Program-made: the position numbers and the translations under genes
The notes under the pieces: model-generated
Database searches by the model: none
The model's input: only the letters and a program-made list of their open reading frames with translations
Told to the model about the DNA's origin: nothing
In this document: one piece after another, positions 43,961-55,200 of the stretch
Position numbering within the stretch: position 1 is the first letter of the stretch
Layout of the letters: each line of letters opens with the position of its first letter
Source of the DNA: Pseudozyma flocculosa PF-1
Lineage: Eukaryota; Basidiomycota; Ustilaginomycetes; Ustilaginales; Ustilaginaceae
DNA length: 64,000 nucleotides
NCBI RefSeq assembly: GCF_000417875.1
Contig: NW_006920878.1
Span: 491,880 to 555,879 of the forward strand
Direction of reading: 5' to 3'

Positions 43961-45352
43961 GGTGGGCGGGCGATGTGGGATGGAGCTGAAAAAGGGATAG
44001 GGATTGCGATAGGGGGTGGATGCGATGGAGACGATGTTGGTGCGGATGCAGTGAGTGATGGAAGGAAGAAGGCAAAGAAGGTGGCGACGTCGAGGTGAGG
44101 CCTTCTTTATACCTTCTTCGCCAGAGGGGATTGCAGGCAGCGGACAGGCACGACCCAACAAACCAAGGTGGCGGCAGTCTGGCAGACCCTGGCCTGCTGG
44201 ACTGCCGGTTTCGGTTGGGGGGGGATGGCATCAGAGGCGACGGCCGCCAGACAGGCGAGGCGAAGCAAGAACCAGCAGCAGCTGCTGGCGAGGCGAGGCG
44301 AGTAGTCGAGGCGGTGCCCCAGCCGCTGTCGCCATCTGAGCGCGCGCGAGATGATTTCATCCGCTGCATGCACGTCACTCTGCAGCCAACACCGTTGAAA
44401 GCGGCAGGCGGGGCAGGCAGGCGACGGGCAGGACCCCGTGCGACCACTGTGCGAGCACGGGCAATCGGGGTGCCGGCCTCGTCAAGCTCTACATCGGGGC
44501 GATTCATCGACGACCCTGACGCGGAAGATGAATCGGGATGCAGGTGCGTCCAAGGTGCAGCCGAGGTTCAAGCAAGCCCCTGAGGCCGAGGCAGGTACAG
44601 GCGGGCAGGCAGGCAGGCCAGGCCAGGCCAGGCCAGGGTTGCCGAGAGACCAACACCTAGCTGCTGGTGTCTGCCAGCCTGCCAGCCTGTCTGCCCGCCT
44701 GCTGGGCGCAGCAGTTGGCTCGTCTGCTCTCCGCCCTCCGTAGTGTCGTCCTCCCTTTGACTCCTCTCCTCTCCTCTCGCCTCCCCATTTTACCCAACGA
44801 CAGCCGGCCAGCGCGAGGTCGGGCAAGGTGCCTCTCTCTCCTCTTTCCTTCCTCGACCCACCCCTCGCCACACTCCGACGACGGCGACAGCAGACGCAGC
44901 GCAGCGCAACAGGGAGCTCGAGAGCCCACAACACCGGACCAAGTCACGCTCCGAGCCTGCCCCACCCAGCACTGCCGCCTTCCCAACGTCGTTGCCGCCG
45001 TCTTTGATCCCTTCCGTCCGTCCACCTTCTTCGACGCCTATTCCCAACCCATCTCTTCTCCACCAACTCGCTGCTGCTGCCATCGCCGTGGAAGGTCCTC
45101 CTCACCGTCCCTGGCCTCGGCTCAAAGCCGCCCGTCCCACCCCATCTTCCCCCTTCCGCGCGACGACTCGCTCTACGATCAAAGCCTCTTCACTATACCA
45201 GCACGCCGAACCTATACCCCTCACGATACCCCGCCGCACCTCACCTGCCGCGCGCCGCCACTTTTTCAGCGTCAGCCGCGATAACGATCACAAGATCGGA
45301 CCGCATCCCGAAATCCTTGCCGCGGTCAACATCGGCCTGCCCTTCCTCCAAC
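43961..45352. promoter_or_regulatory. 1.4-kb divergent spacer
   Basis: Lies between the LEA-like gene and the large gene at 45353. It contains a GGCAGGCAGGCCAGGCCAGG block (about 44595-44640) and a mirrored CTGCCAGCCTGCC block (44665-44705), then a long pyrimidine-rich stretch (44740-45250) probably forming the leader of the 45353 gene. No gene was recognised. Confidence 0.45.
44595..44640. repeat. GCAGG/CCAGG short tandem repeat
   Basis: Tandem GGCA units pass into tandem CCAGG units. A complementary CTGCC-rich block lies about 40 bases further on, so the two could pair as an imperfect hairpin. Confidence 0.7.
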
Positions 45353-48300
45353 ATGCTCCTCGCAGCTCCTCCCATGGCCGCCAGCACGAGCCAGAGTACC
45401 GTCCCGGACTCGCCCTCGTCCGGCTACCTCGAGTTTCCTCAGCGACAGCCTGCGGCCACCTCGTCAGAAGAGGCGGCCAACGCCGCCCTCCTCGCGCAGA
45501 CCCAGCGCAGCTCAGGAACAGCCTCGTCCAACGGCGAAGTGAGGCTGCAGGCCGTCCTCATCTCGTCGGGCGACGACGCCGAACAGGAACAGGCCGGCCT
45601 CAAGCACAAGATCCGTAAAGCCGCCCTGGGCCTCGGCCAGTCGCCCCCGAAACGCTCATCGTCCACCGCCGAGGCTGCCAAGCCGCTGATGCCGCCGCCC
45701 AACAAGCGCCGCTTCAGCCTCAATGCCCTCAAAGTGCCCTTCCTGAGCACGCGAAAGACCAGCGGCCATTCCGTTGCGGCCCCGAAGGCCGCCCCCGTGC
45801 GAGATGACCAGGCCGTCACCGTCGACCTAGAAGAGGGCTCAGGCCACGGCGCCAGATCGATTGAGCAGACGATGCTGCAGGTCACCTACGTCGACAGCAA
45901 CGAAGGCACCACGATTGTCGCCCCCGAGCTACCGCCCAAGGAGCTCGGAATGCTGCATGGTCGCGACCGCGCTGCCTTGCCGCCGCCGCGCTCGGCCCTC
46001 TCCCGCCCCAACTCGCCCAGCCGGGCTGCTAACCGGTCCGTCTCGGCCCATCGCGTCAGCTTCAGCCCCTCAACCGACGAGGCCGCCGAGGCACGCGAGC
46101 AGGCTCTTGCCGTCCTGGCGCGGGAGGAGGAACAAAAGCTAGAAGAGGAGCGCAAGGCCGAGATCAAGCGCAGGAAGAAAGAGGAAAAGCTGAACCGCAA
46201 GAGGAACAACGCCGGCCGTCTGCGCGGCCTCAAGTCGTTTTCGACGGGGAACCTGCTCGACATCAGCAGGATCACCAGCCGCGAGTCGGTCCGCAGCGAC
46301 CCCGACGCCGACGTCAGCCGCGCGACCAAGGAGGCCGACAATGACCTCGGCCTGGCTCGTCCACCTCAGCATCGCCGCTTCTCGCTCGATCGGGCCGGCA
46401 TCCGTCTCCATGGCGTCCGCGGCAAGGGCAAGGCTAAGCCTGCCAAGGTCAAGGTGACCAAGAAGCAGGCCATCGCGGCTAGGCATGCCAAACTTCTTGA
46501 ACAGGTCATCAACGCTGGCATGGGCCTCTATCCGATCGATGCCGTCGACTCGGTCGGTCCGCGTGTCGATGAGGCTAACCGACCCACCAAGGCGAGGAGG
46601 GACGCCGCAAGCAAGCCGCGGACCGTCCCGGTGGCAAGTCAGGCGCAGCTGAGGGAGCTCAAAAAGGCCTTGATGGACATGGAACTGGCCAACCACATCA
46701 TCGGAGAGCTGCGCCATATGCAGATCCCCGAGCGAACCGATTCCTTGAGCCACCTGGGCGCTGGCGCCATCGACACTGGCCACGACGGCAGCCACGGCAA
46801 AGATCGCATCCTCTGTGTCGCCTCGGAAGAGTCGACGCCGCCAGGTCCCGATCAAGATGTTGTCGCCGCGATCAAGGCGTCGGCAGCTGAAGAGGCGCTC
46901 CGCAAGCTGGAAGGGCAGTACTCGAAGCAGGACACTGCATCCGAGCCATCCGGCCCCGGGCTCGGACCTGCGGTGCAGCAGAGGACCTCGTCGTTGGCGG
47001 CAGAGGCTGCCGTGGCTGACGCAGTACCCGCTGCGTCGTCGCTCGATGCCACTTTGCCCACGGTTCGCAAGGAGCCAGTTTCCGCCGCCGCCGCTCCCGG
47101 CACGCGCCCCCGTAAGGTCGTCTGCCTCGACTGCGGCGAGCACGAGGCCCATCGGAGGCACGCCGACCGTCAGAAGCTTCAGGAGCTCGGGCAAGACGAC
47201 GGTCGTGGTCGTACCGCTGGCAGGGAGGCCCTGGTCGGCGGGGCAGCTGCCCTGGGCATCGCGGCCGTCGCAGCTGGCGCCGTTGCTGGTTCGCGGCCGA
47301 CGTCTGCGACCGCCGAGGATCGCAGCGATGCTCAGGACGATGGCGAAGTCGCCTTCGCCGCAGCTTCGATTGAAGAACGACCACGCGACATGGCCCGTAG
47401 CAAGTCGTCGCCACTGCTGCCCGTGCTCGAGGGCGGGCGCACGCTGCTGGGATCGACACCAGTGCAGATGCTCCTCTCGCCCACGGCCGCGTTCATCGGC
47501 ACGACGGGCCAGATGTCGGGAGCGTTTGGCGCACTGGCCGACGCCTCGGGCGCAGCGATCCGCGCAACGACTGACATGGACGCGGTGCGACCGCCGCTGG
47601 ATCGAATGGCGATCTTCGTCCACTGGTGGGGCTTCGAGCTCACGCTTCCAAAGCCCACGATGAATTACCTCGAGACCGCCCACTCGGTCTCTGGCGCCTT
47701 TTTGTCTTTTCTGCAGACGATGGCCGTCAGCGGCGGCGTGCCAGAGCTCCAGCCCTTCATCCGATACATCAGCGTGTACATGGATGTCGAGTTCAAGGCC
47801 ATCAAGGAGCAGGACCGCGGCCACGGCGTGTGCGTGGCGGCAACGTGGCTGATGCCGCTGGCGCTGGTGCCGCGCGCCTGGGACTACTCTTACGATCCGG
47901 CCACAGCAGTCTCGGCCGCAGCAGTCTCGGCCGCAGCAGTCTCGACCGCACCCAACGGTGGTGCCGCAAAGATCTCGCCTGTCTCGCCGTCGCCGCCGTT
48001 GCAGGAGCCGATGATGCCGCTGCCTCCGCTCTCGAGCCTCACGGGAGCCAACAGCCCGATGGCGACGCCGACCAAACCGCGGCATGTCTTCCGCAAGGCC
48101 GGCAGCGGCGCAGCTGTCGAAAGTATGTCGGTGTCGGCGGTGCCGGTGCCGAAGCGCAACCTCAGCCCTTCGCAGATGGCCGCCATCCAGGCGGCGCGTA
48201 CCGAACGGATGCCGGCTGACCTCGAGGCGCCTCCAGCGCTGATGCTGCATTCGCGCTCCTCGAGCGCCGACAGCAAGGAGGGCGTCGTGCCTTCGGCGGC

Positions 48301-48412
48301 GAGTGCCTTGGCGGCGCGGCGCAGCTCCATCGGCGCCAGCCTCAGCCTGGGCCTTGAGAGCGTCGAGGAGGTGCCCGAGGGGTCGTTGAGGATCAAGTCC
48401 AAGGTCAAGTAG
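45353..48412 (+). CDS. Large low-complexity protein with one conserved-looking C-terminal domain; function unknown
   Basis: A single exon of 1,019 residues from the ATG at 45353. Most is disordered and Ser/Ala/Pro/Arg-rich. A charged coiled coil (about 245-295, LAREEEQKLEEERKAEIKRR) is followed by a basic segment with FSTGNLLDISRITSRESVRS. A CLDCGEHEAHRRH motif near residue 590 could bind a metal but has only two cysteines. The only region that looks folded is about 750-850: MAIFVHWWGFELTLPKPTMN, HSVSGAFLSFLQTMA, FIRYISVYMDVEFKAIKEQD and VCVAATWLMPLALVPRAWDY. It then returns to low complexity, including a 15-base repeat encoding SAAAV units (47909-47945). I do not recognise a family. It may be a lineage-restricted scaffold protein. 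Antisense frames are shadows. Confidence 0.8.
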   Translation: MLLAAPPMAASTSQSTVPDSPSSGYLEFPQRQPAATSSEEAANAALLAQTQRSSGTASSNGEVRLQAVLISSGDDAEQEQAGLKHKIRKAALGLGQSPPKRSSSTAEAAKPLMPPPNKRRFSLNALKVPFLSTRKTSGHSVAAPKAAPVRDDQAVTVDLEEGSGHGARSIEQTMLQVTYVDSNEGTTIVAPELPPKELGMLHGRDRAALPPPRSALSRPNSPSRAANRSVSAHRVSFSPSTDEAAEAREQALAVLAREEEQKLEEERKAEIKRRKKEEKLNRKRNNAGRLRGLKSFSTGNLLDISRITSRESVRSDPDADVSRATKEADNDLGLARPPQHRRFSLDRAGIRLHGVRGKGKAKPAKVKVTKKQAIAARHAKLLEQVINAGMGLYPIDAVDSVGPRVDEANRPTKARRDAASKPRTVPVASQAQLRELKKALMDMELANHIIGELRHMQIPERTDSLSHLGAGAIDTGHDGSHGKDRILCVASEESTPPGPDQDVVAAIKASAAEEALRKLEGQYSKQDTASEPSGPGLGPAVQQRTSSLAAEAAVADAVPAASSLDATLPTVRKEPVSAAAAPGTRPRKVVCLDCGEHEAHRRHADRQKLQELGQDDGRGRTAGREALVGGAAALGIAAVAAGAVAGSRPTSATAEDRSDAQDDGEVAFAAASIEERPRDMARSKSSPLLPVLEGGRTLLGSTPVQMLLSPTAAFIGTTGQMSGAFGALADASGAAIRATTDMDAVRPPLDRMAIFVHWWGFELTLPKPTMNYLETAHSVSGAFLSFLQTMAVSGGVPELQPFIRYISVYMDVEFKAIKEQDRGHGVCVAATWLMPLALVPRAWDYSYDPATAVSAAAVSAAAVSTAPNGGAAKISPVSPSPPLQEPMMPLPPLSSLTGANSPMATPTKPRHVFRKAGSGAAVESMSVSAVPVPKRNLSPSQMAAIQAARTERMPADLEAPPALMLHSRSSSADSKEGVVPSAASALAARRSSIGASLSLGLESVEEVPEGSLRIKSKVK
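47909..47945. repeat. 15-base tandem repeat in coding sequence
   Basis: Two and a half copies of a unit encoding S-A-A-A-V, inside a low-complexity part of the 45353 gene. The length keeps the frame. Confidence 0.85.
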
Positions 48413-48673
48413 GTGGCAGGCGACGACCATCAGGGCGGCGTGCGTATCTCTCAAGAGGACCCCGGACCCGGACCACGGACAGGCGGCAAGGACGCTTCTC
48501 TCTTTCTATCTCCTTCACTTTTGAGCGGCACGATCTAACGATAAGATACCCGACGCCAGCGCAGCGACGCCTGCGACGTAACGTACATGCAGCAAGCAGT
48601 GACGTCGATGCACCGGCCAATCTATCTAGACACAGCACAGGGCCGAGCGGGCGGGTGCCGCCCCGCTGGCCAC

Positions 48674-49954
48674 CTACTCGCGAGCGAACCAAGGGTGGAG
48701 GAAGCGAAGGTTCTCCTTTGCGATGTCGGGGATGAACTCGGGGCGGGTCATGATGGCCATCCTCATGGAATCCTTGATGTTGGCGACGGCGGGGCTGGAG
48801 TCGTCGCAGACGAGGGCGTTGATGCGGTCGAGGAGGGCGAGGGTGACGTGCTGGGACGCGGCGACGTTGGCCTTGAGGCTCTCGAGGACCTCGGCGACGT
48901 TGACGGCGGCCGAGGCGGGGCGCCAGGCGTCGTAGTCGGTCGCGGTGGCGATGAGGACGTAGGCGATCTCGGCCTCGCGCGCCAGCTTGGACTCGGGCAG
49001 CACCGACATGTTGATGATGTCGCCGCCCCAGGCGCGGTACATGAGGGACTCGGCGCGCGTAGAGAACTGCGGGCCCTCCATGCACACGACCGTCTTGTTG
49101 CCGTGCACCTGCACCGAGGGGTTGGTCTGGCTCAGCGTCTCGCGGACGCTGCGCGGTGCAAGCCGCATGAGAAGAATGGCGGGGAGAGGGTTTGGCGGAG
49201 GGTGTCAGCGTCGAGCCGCAGAGGTGCTCTCGCCCTCGTCGGCCTCGTGGTCGCTGTTGAAACCCGGCAGCAGACCGACTCACATGTCCTCGACGGTACC
49301 CCTCAGCTCCTCGCTAAACGGGTCGCCGAAGCCAGCGTGCGCCACGACGCCCGTCTCGTTTCCCTCGCCAAAGAACGTGGCGCGCCGCACGCCCTTTGTG
49401 CGGTCGATGATCTGCGACGGGATGACAAAGTCCTTGGGCCGGATCTCTTCGCGCAGCGAGCCGACGGCCGAAAAGGCGAGGATGGCGCGCACGCCGAGGT
49501 GCTTGAGCGCCGCAATGTTGGCCAGCGCCGGCACGGCGCTCGGCGTGATGCTGTGCGTGCGTCCGTGCCGGGCGAGGAAGGCGACGTGCACGCCCGACGG
49601 CAGCGCGGCGATCGTGACGGGCGACGACGGCGCACCCCAGGGCTGTCGTCGGTTGTTGTCAGGGGACAAGGGGGAGGGGGGCAAGTGGAATGGCGAGGTG
49701 TCAGTGCGACGCCATTTCGCGCGGAGAGGGAAGGTTGAGGGACACGCCTTGGCGAGGCAATCGCAATTGCACGGGCCGATGATGCCGGAGAAGAGCAGAA
49801 GGGCCGGGCCGACTCGACTCACGGTGGAGACAGAGACCTCGGCGACGACCTGGATGTTGTCCAGCTTGTACAGTCCCGAGCCGCCAATCACTCCGACGAG
49901 GATGGGCGAGCCGGTCCACCCGGTCAGCTGCGGTACCTGTCCGTTGCTGGCCAT
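48674..49954 (-). CDS. MEU1: S-methyl-5'-thioadenosine phosphorylase
   Basis: Splits methylthioadenosine with phosphate into adenine and methylthioribose-1-phosphate, the first step of methionine salvage. Three exons: 49823-49954, 49284-49642 and 48674-49148, all in phase, giving 321 residues. Signatures: [12 protein letters not shown] (phosphate loop), [55 protein letters not shown] (substrate site) and [20 protein letters not shown] with ATDYDAWR. The acceptor of exon 3 was placed at GCGCAG just above 49148 because it restores the frame ([14 protein letters not shown]). The C-terminus is HPWFARE. The gene has the ordinary MTAP length and all expected motifs. Confidence 0.95.
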
Positions 49955-50373
49955 CCTGGGTCGGATCCGTAAGAGGCGCGGTGTATCGGTGACGGGACGA
50001 GGGGGAAGATGGAGCGGGGAACGTCTCGTTGGTCTTCCAGGACCGAGGAGGCAGAGGGATCTATGTAGATGTAGGGTCGTTGGAGGAGGTGGTCTAAGCG
50101 TGGAGACGCAGCGCCGAAGCATGCAAAATCGTGAGGGGAGGAGGTTGAGTGAAGACTCAATCCAGAAGGGGGACGGACAATTATCGGATGCCGGGCAGAA
50201 GATGGCTGCAGCGGCCAAAGGGGTCCCCCCCGAGGGCCACGTTTGCCCTGCCTCCCCGGTTGCTCGGAACGTGTGTGGTCCAGGCGCGAGACCGAGGTCA
50301 AGGCTGAGCTGTCTCTCCATCCCCTTCAGCACGCCATCGTCAGAAGCACCAGAGCACCGGGGTCTGCCAGCGT
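49955..50373. promoter_or_regulatory. MTA phosphorylase promoter and 3' end of the metallo-hydrolase gene
   Basis: About 420 bases between tandem minus-strand genes. No gene or striking repeat was recognised. Confidence 0.45.
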
Positions 50374-51909
50374 CTATGGTTCTTTCCTCGTCTGCTGGAA
50401 CTCGATGACCATACCGTCCCACGACATGGCCACCGGCGGGATCCAGTGGGGTGCTGCCCGCCACGCCGCCTCGCGGTCTGCTGCGCCATCGCCGTCGCCG
50501 TCGCCGCTGCCGTGCGTGTCGCGTGACAGCTTATCGGCCTCCCCCTTGAGCGCGATGGTCAGCCGGCGCTCGCAGTCCGCCTCGTCCCAGACACCATCCC
50601 ACCACCTCGGTCCGCCCGCCTCTCCTTTGCCTGCTCGCTCAGACGGCGCCGGAGCCTGTTGCACCTGCCAGTCCATGAGGCCTCTCCTCCATGCGTCGAG
50701 GAGCTCCTGCGTGGCGAAATGCTCGATGCGGTGCGTGAAATCGGTCAGGATGCCCAGCTTCGGCAGGCGTGCGTTGGATCTCGGCGGAGACGATGCCGTG
50801 CCACCGTCGGCGGTCGAGGACGGGGGCGGCGGTAGCGAGGCGAGGAAACTGAGCGCCTGCGAGAACGAAAAGTGGCTCGAGTGGCGATCCATCTTGAGGG
50901 CGTCCATCACGATGACCTCGGACCCGGCCATGATCTGCGTCGTCGTCTCCGGGATCGAGTGCTGCGCAGTCGAGCGGGAGCACGGAGGGAGCGTCAGAAA
51001 GACTGCTGGAGATGGTCCGTGTACGGAGCGGGCCGAGTGCACCGGGCACTCACAGTATCGCTGACATAGCTGAATCCGTCTATCCTGAAACCGAGCGTCC
51101 AGAAGGGGTCTTTGCGATTGACGAAGCCGTGCAGGACGGGCAGGGGCTGGATCTCGACCTTGCTGCGTCCCGTCCCGACCCAGAACGGTCGATCCGGGTC
51201 GATGATGTGCCACCGCAGCGTCCCGACGTCGCCTCCGCCTGCGTTTCAAAGGGAACAACGGAGCGGGTCAGGTTGCCAGAAGCAGCGCGGCGATTCCTCG
51301 GTGGCGCCCGGCGGTCGACGTCGACTCACCCGTGCTCTTTGACCGGTCGACGAGGTAAGGGAACATGCCCTGCACGGTCTGCATGCACTGCTCTGTGAGG
51401 TAGATGTCGACGAAAGGCTGTACCACTGAGCCCATGGTCCATGCTCGGAGGTCGTCGAGGCCGAGGATGGCGTCGGCGTGGGCGTGGGTGAGGAGGACGG
51501 CCTTTAGCCTGCGGATGCCGTTGCGGGGAAAGTGGACGAGGGCACTAGAGTAGAACGTCTTGCCGCAGTCGATGAGGATGGTGCTGCCGTCGTCGTCGTC
51601 GTGCGAGTGGCGGCCGACGAGGGCGACGCTGGTGCAGCCGCGGTGGTTGCGGCTGCCCGGTCTGACGGCGTCGGCGCAGGTGGCGCAGCCGCCAAAGTCG
51701 GGCGAGGTGACGCAGTGGATCGCCGGCACCTGTCCCGAGGTGCCCGTGCCCAGGAAGACGACCTTGCGCAGCCACGACGACTCGAGCAGGGGCAGCTTGG
51801 GATCTCGGTGCTTGACGGGATCGCCCCAAGGTCGGCCGCCGTTGGGCAGGGACGTGGTGCCGTGGCCGTTCATCTTCCGGAGCTCGTCGGGCGCAGAGAC
51901 TGGGAACAT
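50374..51909 (-). CDS. Metallo-beta-lactamase-fold hydrolase, PhnP-like
   Basis: A member of the eukaryotic PhnP/RNase Z-like hydrolase group (like fission yeast C777.06c), probably a phosphodiesterase. Three exons: 51330-51909, 51054-51238 and 50374-50961, all in phase, giving about 450 residues. Seen: [17 protein letters not shown], then [20 protein letters not shown] and [18 protein letters not shown]. The last is the HxHxDA-type metal site normal in this branch, where alanine replaces the final histidine of the bacterial HxHxDH. PLPVLHG and [11 protein letters not shown] follow, then [14 protein letters not shown] and [15 protein letters not shown], and [11 protein letters not shown] near the C-terminal metal or substrate residues. 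A Ser/Asp/Gly-rich insert lies before the end. The start is uncertain: the ATG at 51907-51909 is used, but an upstream exon within 51950-52190 is possible. Confidence 0.88.
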
Positions 51910-52281
51910 GTAGGCGGGGATGCGGAGCGGGTAAGGGCGCTTCGACTTTAATCGTGGGTGGGCGATGGAGCTGGTGGTTGACAAGAAGAATCCCCGATAG
52001 AGGCACGTACCGGTAGGATGGAAGAATCTGATGGCGCGACGTAACTACGTCTGCAAGGAAGCTGATCCCGGGGGACCCTGTCGCGTGCGGGTGGGCTGCG
52101 TGGGGGGGTCGAGGCAGCGTTGTCGCCCTGTGCATTGGGCTCAAAGCCATCATATCGCTTCCCCCTTCCATCCGATCCACGACCAGCCAAGCACTACTCA
52201 CTGACCGTCTTTCTGGCCACATCACACGCGGGCACGCTGCGGCATCCTCGACGATGACGGATTAGTCGACAACATCCGTGC
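51910..52281. promoter_or_regulatory. Divergent spacer
   Basis: About 370 bases between the metallo-hydrolase and the NTPase gene. Minus-strand frames here (51950-52190) could hold a 5' exon of the hydrolase, but no splice pattern is compelling. Confidence 0.4.
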
Positions 52282-55200
52282 ATGGAGCCCCAGCTTCCCC
52301 GGGACTTCGCAACCCGCCAGCAGCCCGTTGCAAATACATACATCATGAATGCAATCGCCACGTCGGGCCGCTTGTCGCCCACCTCGGAGCGGCGCGCCAC
52401 CGACCTAGACAAATGGCTTTGCTGCCCGGACGACTCCCTCCTCGCCGGCGACCTCCGCCAGGGCCTGTTGCGACTCGAGCGCTGGCTAGCTGGCGACGAT
52501 CACAGCTTTCCCCAGCGAAAGTTCGAATCACTCATCAGCGACTGCCACGCCGTCCTTGCCACCAAGATCACCAAACCAGGCGTGCCGGACTGGATTCTCG
52601 ATCTCTTTGAAAGGGACCTCGAACCCCACAAGCCTCGGAGGACGCAATCGCCTGAAAAGCTCTTCCACCTCGCCGAGGCCTTCAAGGCCACCCACCCGGG
52701 CTCTCGCTCTCACGAATGCATCCAGTACATCCTAGTCAAGGGCAAGCTCCGTTCCGAATCCTACTCGCTCGACTTCGTACGCTCGGCCGATCGCGGGGTG
52801 GCGGACGACTTTGTCTCGCGCCCCTACTTGGGCCTCGGTCCACAGCACCTCGAACACCACCTCGCCACCTGGGAGCGCGATTTCCGACCCAAGCTCCACT
52901 ACGCAAAGGTCACGGCAGTCTTGCAGTCATCGGGTTTTGGCAAGACTCGGCTGGTCTACGAGACGGCCAAGACGACGCTGGGCCTGTTGCTCTGCGTCAG
53001 GAATCAAGATACGGGCGCACCATCGGGCGTCTCGGCACCACCCGCGGATCAAGAGGTGCGCACGTTTTTGACGGCGGGCGAGGACCCCGGCAAGACACAG
53101 AAGATCAAAAACGAGGTCGAGCCGTTCGAGGCCACGCGCAACATAGCATGCTTCCTTGCCGCCGTCGCCTTCGAGGTTTCAAGAGTCGTCCGCTCCAAGA
53201 CCTCTGCGGCGTTCCCGCCGTCCGATGGCATGGCCAAAGAGGAGTGGCAGTCGCGATTCGTCGCGCCAGCCTTTCGAGAGATGCACGACGGCATCGAGAA
53301 GGCAAGATATGACGCAGAATATTCCGGCAGCGCTCGTCACACTTTCATTTCGCGCCTGGTGCGACAGGCCAAGGCCATGGTCAAGTACGGCAGTTTCCTC
53401 TCTGACGTCGAGCTCGAGGACCCGGCCCTGCGCGAGGACCTGGACGATGGCGACGCATGGAAAAAAGGGGATTACTGGGACAAAGAGCGACAAAAGAGCA
53501 CGCTGAAAAGCAACGCCGAGTTCTTTGCCTCAAGTCTAGCCAGGTACTTCAAAAAGAGGGCCGACCCTACCGGATCCCTCGAGGCTGCCCTTCCTACGCT
53601 GAAAGAGGCACAGCTCGCCCAGCCGCTCTTTTTCCTCGCCATCGACGAGTGTCAGGCGCTCGGTGTCGTTCGTCTGGCCATTGTGCGTCGCTTCTGGTCT
53701 CATCTCGACCCCAAACGCCAGTGGATCCTCCTGATCGACACGCACTCGACAGTCGCCAACATAGCTGGTCGCGATGCCACCGACGCTTCGGAACGGTTCT
53801 TGACGCAAAACGTCCGACTAGTCAGCCCTTTTGTCAACACACCGATCGACAGCAAATGGACATCTTCGGGACCCGACGCCCGCGGAACCATCTCGAGGCT
53901 GCGCGGTGCCTCACGCTTCGAGCTGGAGCGACTCGCCCTGCTTTACGGCCGGCCTTTGTGGGAGGACCAAGTGCTCGCCCAGGCCCAAGGACCGAAGTTC
54001 GGCGGCGCTTCTCTGTGGGCGGTCGCATGCAAGATCCTTTGCTCCGGCGTCGAATGGCCCTTGTTGCCGGAGGATGAGCAACAAGCAGCTCAGCAAGTCA
54101 TCGCCGTGTTGTCGCAGAGGCTGCCTCTGACAATCATCGGCATCCAGGGCAACACGGACCCTCGCACTCTTTCCGACGACATGGTTGCCCGCCACCTGAG
54201 GATGGTGGCCCGCGTGGGCGTCAATGGTGACATGGCGATCACGTTCACGCCGTCGGAGCCCGTCTGCAGCGCCGCCGCCGCCTTGCTCATGCGCATGAAC
54301 CCGGCGCCTCGGTGGGCTGACTGCATCTCGGAACTTCAGCGTCGCCTGTCATCGAGGCATGTGCACTTTGGCGAGGATGGCGAAGAAGTCGCGCGAATGC
54401 TCCTTAGCATCGCTGCCGACTTGACCGCCTCGTTTGAAATCTGCCCTAGACTGAAGGCCACCCACAAACACAAAGGACAAGTGCAGGGGACCATCGACCG
54501 CGAGAGGTTGGCCGCTTCCCAGGAGCTTTTCGCCCTCGAGAACAGCACGGATCGCGGAGCCATCCTTGATCCGATGCCGGTTCACTCGTGGCTGAACACG
54601 CTCTGCGGACCTCTGTCGCAGTCAGATCGGAGCACTCCCTCGCCTCGGGAGGAGGGACAAAGTCGGCAGCCCAATGCCACGTCCAGCGCATGGATGAAGT
54701 CGGCCTACATCAACTTCACTCACTATGCGCGCCTTGGCAAGCAGACCGCCCGCGGCTCGCCGATTCCGCAAGAGCTGCTCGTCGACGGCTGGCTCCGACA
54801 GTGCGCCTGGCTCGGGGTCAGCAACCAGAGCGACTGGGACATCCTGATCCCAGTCTACACGCCGCCTGGTGCCGACACGGCGGCGGCCCAGTCGGACGGC
54901 GTGGCGGCGGCCCAGTCGGACGGCGTTGCGCACGACTGGTCAAAAGACCTGTTCGAGCCCTCAGCGATGACGTACATCTTCGTCCAGATCAAGAACCGTG
55001 CGTCGTTTTCGATGGCGTCGATGGCACCTGAACCAGGCACAGCCGCGTTCGACAACGACCTCGCTCTGGAGCCTGCAGACGATGCCAGTGCAGGCCGTCA
55101 GCAACTGCGGGAAGCCGGTCCAACTCAGTCGAAGCCGCCTGCGTCACAGGCAGCCTCGGGGAAGCCAAGGGGATGGCACAGCTACCAAGCGCCCGGAATC

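Noticed and set aside
46139..48454. 771-codon minus-strand frame
   Set aside because: Antisense to the 45353 gene; its His/Arg-rich translation is a typical mirror of Ala/Asp-rich coding sequence.
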